A program made the position numbers and the translations under genes. The notes beneath the pieces were generated by a model. It was not told the origin of the DNA. It was given only the letters and a program-made list of their open reading frames with translations, and made no database searches. DNA of 19,692 bases from Chloroflexota bacterium (GTDB lineage: Bacteria; Chloroflexota; Anaerolineae; J102), in assembly GCA_024276255.1 (NCBI GenBank), contig JAJRXO010000026.1, forward strand, positions 1 through 19,692, given 5' to 3'. Within the stretch, counting starts at the first letter, position 1. The number at the start of each line of letters is the position of its first letter. Below, piece by piece: positions 1-6,945 of this stretch.

Positions 1-456
1 CAGGTGCTGGGCGAGCCGGCAATCAGTGTTTTTGCCATCGGGTCGCCCCGCCTGAACATGTACGAGCTGGGCGACGAGCTGGGCCTGCGCGGGTGGCATC
101 TCGATCGCCAGCAAGCCCCTCCCAGCCTGCACCTCACGGTGCATGCCGGACATGCGGCCACAGTGCAGGCATTCCTGAGCGATCTGGCGACGGCAGCGGC
201 CGAGGCGCGACGCCTGCGACCGCGACGCCTAATGTGGCAACTGCTGGAGAAAGGGGCTGCCGGTTTCCTGCGCCTGCTGCCGCCGGCCACGGCTTCCCGC
301 ATCAGCCAGAAAGCAGGCGCCCTGTTCAGCCAGGGAGGCGATCTGCCGGAACGCTCTGCCCCCATGTATGGCATGATGGCCGCCCTGCCCACCCAGGGTG
401 ATGTGGAGGCCCTGGTGCTGGACCTGCTGGATGGCTTCACCCGGCCGCCGAAGTAA
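1..456 (+). CDS. PLP-dependent decarboxylase/lyase (sphingosine-1-phosphate lyase-like), C-terminal part only
   Basis: The frame is open from the first base and ends at TAA 454-456, so only the last 151 residues are present and the start lies outside the window. The visible part resembles the C-terminal small domain of group II PLP-dependent decarboxylases of the sphingosine-1-phosphate lyase/glutamate decarboxylase type: a beta strand (ISVFAIGS), a helix (MYELGDELGLRGWHLDRQ) and a 'PPSLHLTVHAGH' strand. In this family that domain packs beside the cofactor, while the Schiff-base lysine lies further upstream and is not visible. About 70 residues after the domain are rich in Ala, Arg and Leu and may form helices. 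The substrate cannot be named from this part. Family assignment is recollection of sequence style, fairly confident; the specific enzyme is not. Confidence 0.7.
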   Translation, partial: QVLGEPAISVFAIGSPRLNMYELGDELGLRGWHLDRQQAPPSLHLTVHAGHAATVQAFLSDLATAAAEARRLRPRRLMWQLLEKGAAGFLRLLPPATASRISQKAGALFSQGGDLPERSAPMYGMMAALPTQGDVEALVLDLLDGFTRPPK

Positions 457-510
457 TCCCGCCCGGAAGCAGGCCTCATGTGCACTTGCACGCCGTGGAG
501 GATAAATATA

Positions 511-545
511 TCTGTAGCCCGGAAAACCGGAAAACCGGTAAGCCG
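511..545 (+). repeat. degenerate CCGG(A)AAA short tandem repeat
   Basis: This short tract repeats a pattern close to CCGGAAAA three times and ends in CCGGTAAGCCGGGG. It starts with TGTAGCCCGGAAAAC (515-529). A similar sequence, TGTAGACCGGGGAAC, occurs at 6667-6681 in another intergenic gap. No coding role is seen. It precedes the stem-loop units at 561-745. Confidence 0.45.
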
Positions 546-560
546 GGGTGGGGGCGAGGT

Positions 561-745
561 TGTAGCTCATCGCATCACGGAGGCGATGGACGCGGGAACC
601 GCCGAAGCGACGGGCATCGGGCGTTGGGCGCATCCGTGATGCGCCTGATCCCATGTAGCTTACTGCATCACGGAGGCGATGGACGCGGTTGGCGGGCTAT
701 GGGGAGCCGAGGCGCCAGCCCGATCCGTGATCGGGCGGGTCTACA
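561..745. repeat. two tandem ~93-bp stem-loop units
   Basis: Positions 561-595 and 654-688 match at 32 of 35 bases, beginning TGTAGCT and containing GCATCACGGAGGCGATGG, so the repeat period is 93 bp. Each unit ends in a perfect 8-bp hairpin with a CGT loop: GGCGCATC/GATGCGCC at 627-645 in unit 1 and GCCCGATC/GATCGGGC at 718-736 in unit 2. The arms differ at three positions, each compensated on the other arm. A diverged inverted copy of 602-649 lies at 14413-14460. The gap 457-928 holds no convincing gene. Short open frames cross it but have no ribosome site or recognisable protein. The units could be a REP/BIME-like repeat family or a structured RNA/DNA element; their function is unknown. Confidence 0.75.
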
Positions 746-803
746 AATGCCCCCGGCGTCCTGAAAGCATCGCCGCGTTTTTCGTGTGAGGCGCGGGGTG
801 CGT

Positions 804-809
804 TACAAT
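804..809 (+). promoter_or_regulatory. possible -10 box upstream of the Rossmann-fold gene
   Basis: TACAAT differs from the consensus -10 hexamer by one base and lies about 120 bp before the start at 929. The hexamer 17 bp upstream (TTCGTG at 781-786) is a poor -35 box, so this is a weak call. Confidence 0.25.
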
Positions 810-928
810 AAAGGCGCCCAGGTCGCCATGATACCGGGGCATCGCACAGCAACGGCGCTTGATGTCCAACGATATCCTGGAACGGGCAAACAACGAACTC
901 ATATCTCTGGTCCAACGGAGGACGCCAC

Positions 929-2623
929 ATGGATTTACAAGGACGTAACATACTTGTGCTGGGAGGAGCTGGCATGGTGGGGAAAGCGGTCAGCCGCCAA
1001 CTGCTCCGGGAGCATCCGGCACGCATCATCATTGCATCCATCGACGAGGCCAGCGCCACGGCCGCGGCGGACATGATCCGGCGGGAAGCGGCCCCCGGCA
1101 CCGAGGTGAGTGCCTGCTGGGGCAATATCTTTGTGCGCTGGGAATACAAGGACTGGCCGCGGCAAAAGATCCTGGCCGATCCGGTTGCCCGGTGCCAGTT
1201 GCTGCATGATCTACTGGAGCCCCTGGCGGGCGAAGTCAAACAGGACGTGCTGCAAAACTCCACGCTATATCGCTTCATCGAGACCTATTCTCCCCATGCC
1301 ATCGTCGACTGCATTAACACTGCCACCGCCTTTGCCTATCAGAACATCTATGCCAGCGCCCATGACCTGCTGGACGCGGCCATCAATGAAGATGCCGCAG
1401 AACGCCTGGCCGTGGTGGAAAAGCACCTGCTGACCATGTACATCCCGCAATTGGTGCGCCACATGCAGATCCTGCACGCCCTGATGGCGCACAGCGAGGA
1501 AGCCAACTGGCCGCGTTTACGCGTCTATGTCAAGGTGGGCACCAGCGGCACAGGCGGCATGGGCTTAAACATCCCTTACACGCACGGCGAGGAAAAACCC
1601 TCGGCGGTGCTGCTCTCCAAAACCGCTGTTGCTGGCGCCCACAGCCTGCTGCTTTTCCTGCTGGCCCGCACATCCCCCACATTTCCGGCCATCAAAGAGG
1701 TGAAGCCCACGGCTGCCATCGGCTGGGCGCAAATCGACTACGGGCCAATTCGCCGTCGCGGGCGCCCTATCCCGCTCTACGACTGCCCGCCCGACATGGC
1801 CTATCCCGTCGCCGACGCCCTGCAACCCGAAGGGGAATTCGGGCAGGCTCTGCCCGGTAAGGTGCTGGAAAACGTATACATCGACACCGGTGAAAACGGA
1901 CTCTTCGCCCTGGGCGAGTTCAGCACCATCACCTCCGTCAACCAAATGGAATTCGTCACGCCGGAGGAGATCGCCCGCTACATTGTGATGGAGATCAAGG
2001 GTGGCAATACGGGCTTTGATGTGATCAGCGCCCTGGACCAATCGGTGCTGGGGCCTACGTATCGGGCCGGTATCCTGCGTGAAGGAGCACTGGCCCGCAT
2101 GCGTCATCTCGAAAAGGCCCATCAGGTGCGCAGTGTGGCATTTGAGCTGCTGGGGCCGCCGCGACTGTCGAAGCTGCTGTACGAGGCCTATTTGCTGCAA
2201 CGAGTGAGTCAGAATAGCATCCGCCGCCTGCTGGCGATGTCGCCGGAGGAACTGGCGCGAGCCTGCTACCAAACGATCGAGAAAGACCCGGAGCTGCGGG
2301 CCCAGATTATTTCCATTGGCATCGCCATCCTCCTGCCCGACGGTAATCGGCTCTTGCGGGGGCCTCAGTGCAAGGCTCAGGATGCCGATGATGGCTGGGT
2401 GGATCTGCGCCCTGCCAACATGACGCATTGGCAGCAACGCATTCACACGATTCAGGCCACCACCCGCGCCGATCTGCAGGCCGACGCCGGCCAGTACTCG
2501 TCACGCTTTTATCGCATCTTCGTGGATCCGGCCAGCGGTGACGTGAAAGACACCATCGGCATCGGCGATCTGGCAGGCTGGATATTTACCTACGAAGATA
2601 AAGGCGCCCGCATGAAATCATAG
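929..2623 (+). CDS. NAD(P)-binding Rossmann-fold protein of unknown substrate (564 aa)
   Basis: The start is supported by GGAGG at 916-920, eight bases before ATG. The N-terminus is a classic dinucleotide-binding fold: strand NILVLGG, then the glycine-rich loop GGAGMVG at residues 12-18, and a second strand ending IIIASIDE near residue 40, where an acidic residue could bind the ribose of NAD. A Rossmann-like 'HAIVDCINTATAF' segment follows around residues 125-140. A central segment contains 'VKVGTSGTGGMGLNIPYTHG' near residues 202-221. At 564 residues it is much longer than a usual short-chain dehydrogenase (250-350 residues), and I do not recognise the C-terminal 300 residues. No Tyr-x-x-x-Lys dyad is obvious. 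It could be a dehydrogenase, reductase or sugar-nucleotide enzyme. It stands alone, convergent with the RelA/SpoT gene, so context gives no substrate. Confidence 0.85.
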   Translation: MDLQGRNILVLGGAGMVGKAVSRQLLREHPARIIIASIDEASATAAADMIRREAAPGTEVSACWGNIFVRWEYKDWPRQKILADPVARCQLLHDLLEPLAGEVKQDVLQNSTLYRFIETYSPHAIVDCINTATAFAYQNIYASAHDLLDAAINEDAAERLAVVEKHLLTMYIPQLVRHMQILHALMAHSEEANWPRLRVYVKVGTSGTGGMGLNIPYTHGEEKPSAVLLSKTAVAGAHSLLLFLLARTSPTFPAIKEVKPTAAIGWAQIDYGPIRRRGRPIPLYDCPPDMAYPVADALQPEGEFGQALPGKVLENVYIDTGENGLFALGEFSTITSVNQMEFVTPEEIARYIVMEIKGGNTGFDVISALDQSVLGPTYRAGILREGALARMRHLEKAHQVRSVAFELLGPPRLSKLLYEAYLLQRVSQNSIRRLLAMSPEELARACYQTIEKDPELRAQIISIGIAILLPDGNRLLRGPQCKAQDADDGWVDLRPANMTHWQQRIHTIQATTRADLQADAGQYSSRFYRIFVDPASGDVKDTIGIGDLAGWIFTYEDKGARMKS

Positions 2624-2672
2624 CGTAGATCGGCCCCGGCTGCCGTGGCTCCCCAATCTTCCAATACAACGC

Positions 2673-2692
2673 GGCGCTCCGGGAGGGGCGTC
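2673..2692. terminator. weak hairpin between convergent genes
   Basis: GGCGCTCC-GGGA-GGGGCGTC can form an 8-bp stem with two G-T wobbles and a GGGA loop in the 78-bp gap between the convergent genes ending at 2623 and 2702. There is no T-run on either side, so it is not a standard intrinsic terminator. Confidence 0.3.
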
Positions 2693-2701
2693 GCACCTGT
2701 T

Positions 2702-4948
2702 CTATTTGCGTGGGCGGGTGCGTTCCACGGAGATCACGCTGGGAATGCGGCCCAACCGGGTAATCAGGCGCGCCAGTTGGTGTGCATCCTTGACATTGAG
2801 GGTGATGAAAACGCGGGCGGTGGCGTCCTTTTGGGTGGTGTTGGTGCTGGTGGCGCTGATATTGACCCCCTCGGCGGCCACCACACCGGCGATATCCCGC
2901 AGCAGCCCGGCGCGGTTCCAGGCTTCGATCAGCAGCGGCACCGGATGAGTGGGCGTGGTGCCTCCCCATTCCACATGGATCAAACGCTCCGAATCCGGTT
3001 TGTTGATCACATTCGGACAATCCGTGCGGTGCACGGTGACCCCGCGGCCACGTGTGATATAACCGATGATCGGTTGGCCCGGTGCAGGATTGCAGCACTG
3101 CGCCAGGCGGGTCAGCATGCCCTCCATGCCCAACACCCGCACATCCGAGCCCTCGGATCCCTCGGGTATGGGCACTTCTTCCGGCAATGCCAGATCATCA
3201 TCATCGCTTGTCTTGCGCTGGCTGGCGAGGATTTTACCAGCGATCCGTTCGATCGAGATATCGCCATAACCAATGGCAGCCAACAGATCCTCCAGGCTCT
3301 CGTATTCGTCTTCAAACTCGCGGGCCACCTGCTCAAAGCTCACGGTGCGCAGATTAAGCTGTTTCAGCAGGCGATCCAATGCCTGGCGTCCGGCTGATAT
3401 GTTCAGCTCGCGATCCTGTTTGCGGAACCAGGCCTTGATCTTGCTGCGGGCGCGACGGGTTTTGACAAAGCCCAGATTGCGATTCAGCCAATCGCGGCTG
3501 GGCCCGCCCCGTTTGGTGGTGATGATCTCCACCTGATCGCGATTTTTCAACTGATAATCGAGCTTTACGAGGCGACCATTCACACGCGCACCGCGACAAC
3601 GGTGCCCCACCTCGGTGTGAATCTGATAGGCGAAATCAATCGGGGTCGCGCCCGCCGGCAGGCTCAGCAGATCACCGGCCGGCGTGAAAACATAGACGCG
3701 GTCGCCGAACAGATCTTCACGCATATCCTCCATCAGTTCGGCGGCGCTCGGTGTATCCTCCTCGTAGCTCATCAGCGCCCGCAGCCAGGCCACTTTGTTG
3801 GCGAACTCGGTCGAATGTTTCTGGCCATCTTCTTTATAACGCCAGTGCGCGGCCACCCCCTGCTCTGCTATCTGATGCATCTCATAGGTGCGGATCTGCA
3901 CTTCCATGTGGGTTTTGTTGGGCCCGATTACAGCCGTATGCAGCGACTGATAGCCGTTTTCTTTGGGGCGGGCAATGTAATCATCAAACTCGCCGGGAAT
4001 GGGCACCCAACGATTGTGGATCAGGCCCAGGGTGCTGTAACAGTCGCTCACATCTTTCACCAGCACGCGGAAACCATGAATGTCGTAGACCTTGTCAAAG
4101 GGGATGCCCTTGCGCTGCATCTTGCGCCAGATGGAGTAAATATGCTTGGGGCGCCCCGTGACCTCGCCCTTGATACCGGCGCTTTCCAGATCCGACTGAA
4201 TGATTTGAATCACCTTCTGCACGAATTGTTCCCGCTGCTTGCGTCGCTGGTTGATCTGATCCTTGAGTTCCTGATAGATGTCAGGTTGCAAATAGCGAAA
4301 TGAAAGGTCCTCCAGCTCCCACTTGATCTGCCACATACCCAGGCGATTGGCAACCGGCGCGAAGATGTCCATGGTTTCCTGGGCAATGCGCCTCTGCTTG
4401 GCTACCGACTTGTGGCCGGAAAGGGTGCGCATGTTGTGCAGGCGATCCGCCAGCTTGATCACCAGGATCAGGGGGTGATTGACCGAGCTCATGAAGAGCT
4501 GGCGCATGTTTTCGGCCCATTCCCGCTGACGGGCAGGTGTGCCAGGACCGTGTCCATTTCCCGAATGGATTCCGATGCCATTGCCATGGTTATCGGTAGG
4601 TTCCAGCTCCTTACGGGTGTCTTTAGAAAGCTTGGTGACCCCCTCCACCATGCGCGCCACCACCATGCCAAACTGCTCTTCGAGCTGTTCCACGGTAATG
4701 GAGCAATCCTCGACCACATCATGCAGCAACCCCGCCACAATGGTCTCGGCGTCGCTCTGCAGGTCGGCCAGAATGTCGGCCACAGCCAGAGGGTGCGTGA
4801 TGTAATCCTCGCCCGAACTGCGTTTCTGCCCTCGATGCGCCTGTTCCGCGACATCGTAAGCCCGCCGCACCAGGATCATCTCATCCGGACCCAGATACGT
4901 GAGTTTGGCCATCAATTCTTGAATTGTGGGGGGCGTATTAACGGCCAT
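2702..4948 (-). CDS. rel: RelA/SpoT family (p)ppGpp synthetase/hydrolase (Rel/RSH)
   Basis: This 748-residue long RSH controls the stringent-response alarmone (p)ppGpp in the cytoplasm. The HD hydrolase domain (about 25-200) looks intact: THP with H52, LLHDVVED with H76, D77, E80 and D81, and KLADRLHNMRTL at 165-176. The synthetase domain (about 235-375) has GRPKHIYSIWRKM at 265-277, YDIHGFR and NGYQSLHTAV. TGS spans about 418-477 (VFTPAGDLLSLPAGATPIDFA). A zinc-finger-like CC motif is at 618-619, and a C-terminal ACT domain covers about 672-745. Two oddities are visible. The synthetase motif is EFDD (320-323), the EXDD form usually linked to RelA-type synthetases rather than RXKD. The hydrolase domain also carries a Gly/His/Asn-rich insertion around 115-138. 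The start has AGGTG a few bases upstream and a consensus promoter at 5012-5040. Family is certain; the balance of activities is not. Confidence 0.95.
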   Translation of the reverse strand: MAVNTPPTIQELMAKLTYLGPDEMILVRRAYDVAEQAHRGQKRSSGEDYITHPLAVADILADLQSDAETIVAGLLHDVVEDCSITVEQLEEQFGMVVARMVEGVTKLSKDTRKELEPTDNHGNGIGIHSGNGHGPGTPARQREWAENMRQLFMSSVNHPLILVIKLADRLHNMRTLSGHKSVAKQRRIAQETMDIFAPVANRLGMWQIKWELEDLSFRYLQPDIYQELKDQINQRRKQREQFVQKVIQIIQSDLESAGIKGEVTGRPKHIYSIWRKMQRKGIPFDKVYDIHGFRVLVKDVSDCYSTLGLIHNRWVPIPGEFDDYIARPKENGYQSLHTAVIGPNKTHMEVQIRTYEMHQIAEQGVAAHWRYKEDGQKHSTEFANKVAWLRALMSYEEDTPSAAELMEDMREDLFGDRVYVFTPAGDLLSLPAGATPIDFAYQIHTEVGHRCRGARVNGRLVKLDYQLKNRDQVEIITTKRGGPSRDWLNRNLGFVKTRRARSKIKAWFRKQDRELNISAGRQALDRLLKQLNLRTVSFEQVAREFEDEYESLEDLLAAIGYGDISIERIAGKILASQRKTSDDDDLALPEEVPIPEGSEGSDVRVLGMEGMLTRLAQCCNPAPGQPIIGYITRGRGVTVHRTDCPNVINKPDSERLIHVEWGGTTPTHPVPLLIEAWNRAGLLRDIAGVVAAEGVNISATSTNTTQKDATARVFITLNVKDAHQLARLITRLGRIPSVISVERTRPRK

Positions 4949-5011
4949 GGTTCACCTGCCGGGCGTGATCGGGCTACCGTGTATTGCAGCATTGCATCAA
5001 CGCACAAGACT

Positions 5012-5040
5012 ATTATACCCGCTTCTGCAGGCACAGGCAA
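5012..5040 (-). promoter_or_regulatory. sigma70-type promoter of rel
   Basis: On the minus strand, TTGCCT (5040-5035) and a perfect TATAAT (5017-5012) are separated by exactly 17 bp. The predicted start is about 57 nt upstream of the rel ATG. It lies in the 111-bp gap after the folate gene, so rel can be transcribed on its own even if there is readthrough. Confidence 0.75.
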
Positions 5041-5059
5041 TGGTTTGATCGATTTTCTT

Positions 5060-6526
5060 CTAGTCCTTTCTGCCCCCCAGCCACTCATGCAACGTGGTGT
5101 AATGCCCGTTGCCATTGCCACTCAGCCCCTCCCGCAGTTGCCCCAGCGTGCCGTAGTGCTCGGCGAAGGCATTATGACGATGAATGCTTTCGAAATTCTC
5201 CTGCCGGGCCATGAGAAAATCCTCATCGGGCAACGCCTTGTAAAAATCCAGCGCCAGGCGCAGCATTTCCCGCACCACATCTTCGACAAAACGAGGGTTG
5301 CGATGCGCCTTGTTGACTACAAAAAACTCGTCCGGTCGCTTCAACAGCTCGTAGATCTCCGAGCTCATCGAGTTTTCGATCAGGTGCACGAGATCGAAGG
5401 CCTGGATCTCCTGCTCGCTGCCGATGAGCAAGGTGCCGCGGCCCCGCTGATTGTGCGTGGCCATAGGCAGCAGATCCACAATGCGCGCCGCGTCTTCCGC
5501 CGACATCCCCTCTTCGTCCTGCAGAAGCTGACGGGCGTAACTACGCACCATATCCTGCGCGCAGGGACAGGCCGTAAGACCATCGGCCTCCACGCCCACC
5601 ACGCGGCGCAGCCCTCCTGAAGAGCAGACGGCCATGCCGATCAATGTGTAGATCGACTGCGTGGCTTTGCCGGATACTGGGGCTGTTTTCTGCATGGGGA
5701 ATTTTGCCCGTACAGCCACTTCTGAACGCAGCGCCTGCTGGCTTTCGGCGATCTGTCGGGCCAGGCGAGCGGCGAAGGTCTCGATGTCGGGCGCTTTCTG
5801 GGTGACGATGTCGTCGACCACCTGTTCCAGCTGATCGTTGAAGCGCGACATGTGCACACCCGCCTTGGCTGGTGCCAGATCCACAAAAAGATCAACCATC
5901 GCATAGAAGAAATTGTCTCCGCCCTTTCCGGTCAGGCGGATAATGCGCTCCAGATTGGTGACGCCCACGCGGCTGAGGCCAATGGGCACATGAGGCCGGC
6001 TCTCCTGCACATCATTCTCCAGATCAGGCGCCAGGCAACGCCGGGCCAGCTTCACCCCGCTCTGATCGATCGCATGCAACCATTCACGCACAGGGCGATC
6101 CCAGGCAGGATGGCGCAGATCCGGAGCGATCTCGGCCAGGGGCACCAGCACATAAGCCTGTTCGGTCATGTAGGGTCGGGGTATTTTGATGGCTGGCGTG
6201 TCCAGCGTCAAATCATCATAGAGCAAGACATCGATGTCGATCAGACGGGGCGCGTTGCGAAAGCTGGTCAGGCGGCCCATGCGCTGTTCGATTTGTTTGA
6301 TGAAACTCTGCAATTCCTGAGGCGAAAGCCCGGTGCTGACCCGACAAACGATATTGATGAAGTCAGGTTGATCCACATAACCAACAGGCTTCGTCTCATA
6401 GCAGGAGGAAACAGCCTCGATGTGCATGTGCTGACGCAGATGTTGCAGCGCCTGGCTGATATTGCTTTGACGATCGCCCAGGTTTGCACCCAGCCCCAGA
6501 TAAACGATATGTTGTGCAGTGGCCAT
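5060..6526 (-). CDS. fused folate enzyme: HPPK (FolK) - FolE2/MptA-type GTP cyclohydrolase
   Basis: Two complete pterin enzymes are joined in one 488-residue chain. Residues 1 to about 160 are 6-hydroxymethyl-7,8-dihydropterin pyrophosphokinase: YLGLGANLGDR at 9-19, YETKPVGYVDQPDFIN, and the signature PRLIDIDVLLYDD at 93-105. Residues about 171-488 are a type IB GTP cyclohydrolase, beginning DVQESRPHVPIGLSRVGV. It carries the metal/catalytic-site segment GLTACPCAQD (316-324) with C320 and C322, and MATHNQRGRG (355-364) with H358. Those two segments look more like archaeal MptA than typical bacterial FolE2, so the product could be the cyclic phosphate of dihydroneopterin rather than the triphosphate; this is recollection and untested. 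GTP cyclohydrolase is the first pterin step and HPPK a later one; the enzymes between (FolB, phosphatase) are not in the window. AAAGGA lies six bases before ATG. The order on the minus strand is this gene, then rel. Confidence 0.93.
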   Translation of the reverse strand: MATAQHIVYLGLGANLGDRQSNISQALQHLRQHMHIEAVSSCYETKPVGYVDQPDFINIVCRVSTGLSPQELQSFIKQIEQRMGRLTSFRNAPRLIDIDVLLYDDLTLDTPAIKIPRPYMTEQAYVLVPLAEIAPDLRHPAWDRPVREWLHAIDQSGVKLARRCLAPDLENDVQESRPHVPIGLSRVGVTNLERIIRLTGKGGDNFFYAMVDLFVDLAPAKAGVHMSRFNDQLEQVVDDIVTQKAPDIETFAARLARQIAESQQALRSEVAVRAKFPMQKTAPVSGKATQSIYTLIGMAVCSSGGLRRVVGVEADGLTACPCAQDMVRSYARQLLQDEEGMSAEDAARIVDLLPMATHNQRGRGTLLIGSEQEIQAFDLVHLIENSMSSEIYELLKRPDEFFVVNKAHRNPRFVEDVVREMLRLALDFYKALPDEDFLMARQENFESIHRHNAFAEHYGTLGQLREGLSGNGNGHYTTLHEWLGGRKD

Positions 6527-6639
6527 TGAATGTCCTTTGTGTCGATTATTGCCTTACCAGTCGGATGATAATTCGCGCTGAACTTGAGTATCATGTAGTT
6601 TGTCAGGATAAAAGTAACGCTGCTCATGACCTTTTTGAA

Positions 6640-6772
6640 CCAGGTAAACCCGGAAACCGGTAGACATGTAGACCGGGGAACGATTGCGCTGCGGAGACCG
6701 GGCCTGGTATTTCGGTTTCCTGGTCTACCAATTTACCTGTCTACTCATCTGCTCGATTACTTCTCTACCTGG
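6640..6772. repeat. degenerate GTAGAC/GTCTAC inverted-repeat tract with a 14-bp hairpin
   Basis: The 419-bp gap between the divergent genes at 6526 and 6946 holds this tract and no supported gene. GTAGAC occurs twice (6660-6665, 6668-6673) and GTCTAC twice (6723-6728, 6739-6744). GTAGACCGGGGAAC (6668-6681) can pair with GTTTCCTGGTCTAC (6715-6728) as a 14-bp stem with two G-T wobbles and a 33-nt loop. CCAGGTAAA at 6640 and TCTACCTGG at 6764 extend the symmetry. It resembles the short tract at 511-545. The rest of the gap shows no clear promoter. Confidence 0.55.
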
Positions 6773-6945
6773 GGGCGGCTCCGCATGGGAGTCCTTGTCG
6801 GCTCCGTCTCGTAAGGACTAGAGTTAATGCGATTATACCTGAGCGTAGGAAAGGATACAAAGAGGAATTGCATCTGACACACCCTTGTGCCACAATAGCT
6901 GCCATCACAACACCTTTCTCTGACAATTTGCCATCAGATGCCAAC

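Noticed and set aside
561..745. CRISPR array
   Set aside because: There are only two units of 93 bp, with long internal hairpins and no short repeat-spacer pattern or cas gene.
697..1278. Minus-strand open frame of 193 codons across the intergenic gap and the Rossmann gene start
   Set aside because: It has no ribosome site or recognisable motif and overlaps the hairpin repeat and a real gene.
1565..2446. Minus-strand open frame of 293 codons inside the Rossmann gene
   Set aside because: It is antisense to a gene with a good ribosome site and a clear nucleotide-binding motif, and encodes a His/Gln/Arg-rich low-complexity product.
4412..5620. Plus-strand open frame of 402 codons
   Set aside because: It lies wholly antisense to the rel start and the folate gene end, both clearly real; its product matches no family. 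It is a GC-rich shadow frame.
6868..6945. TTG start for the FAD oxidoreductase
   Set aside because: AGAGGA is too close to it, and the extra 26 residues do not fit the family, whose FAD loop begins near residue 10.
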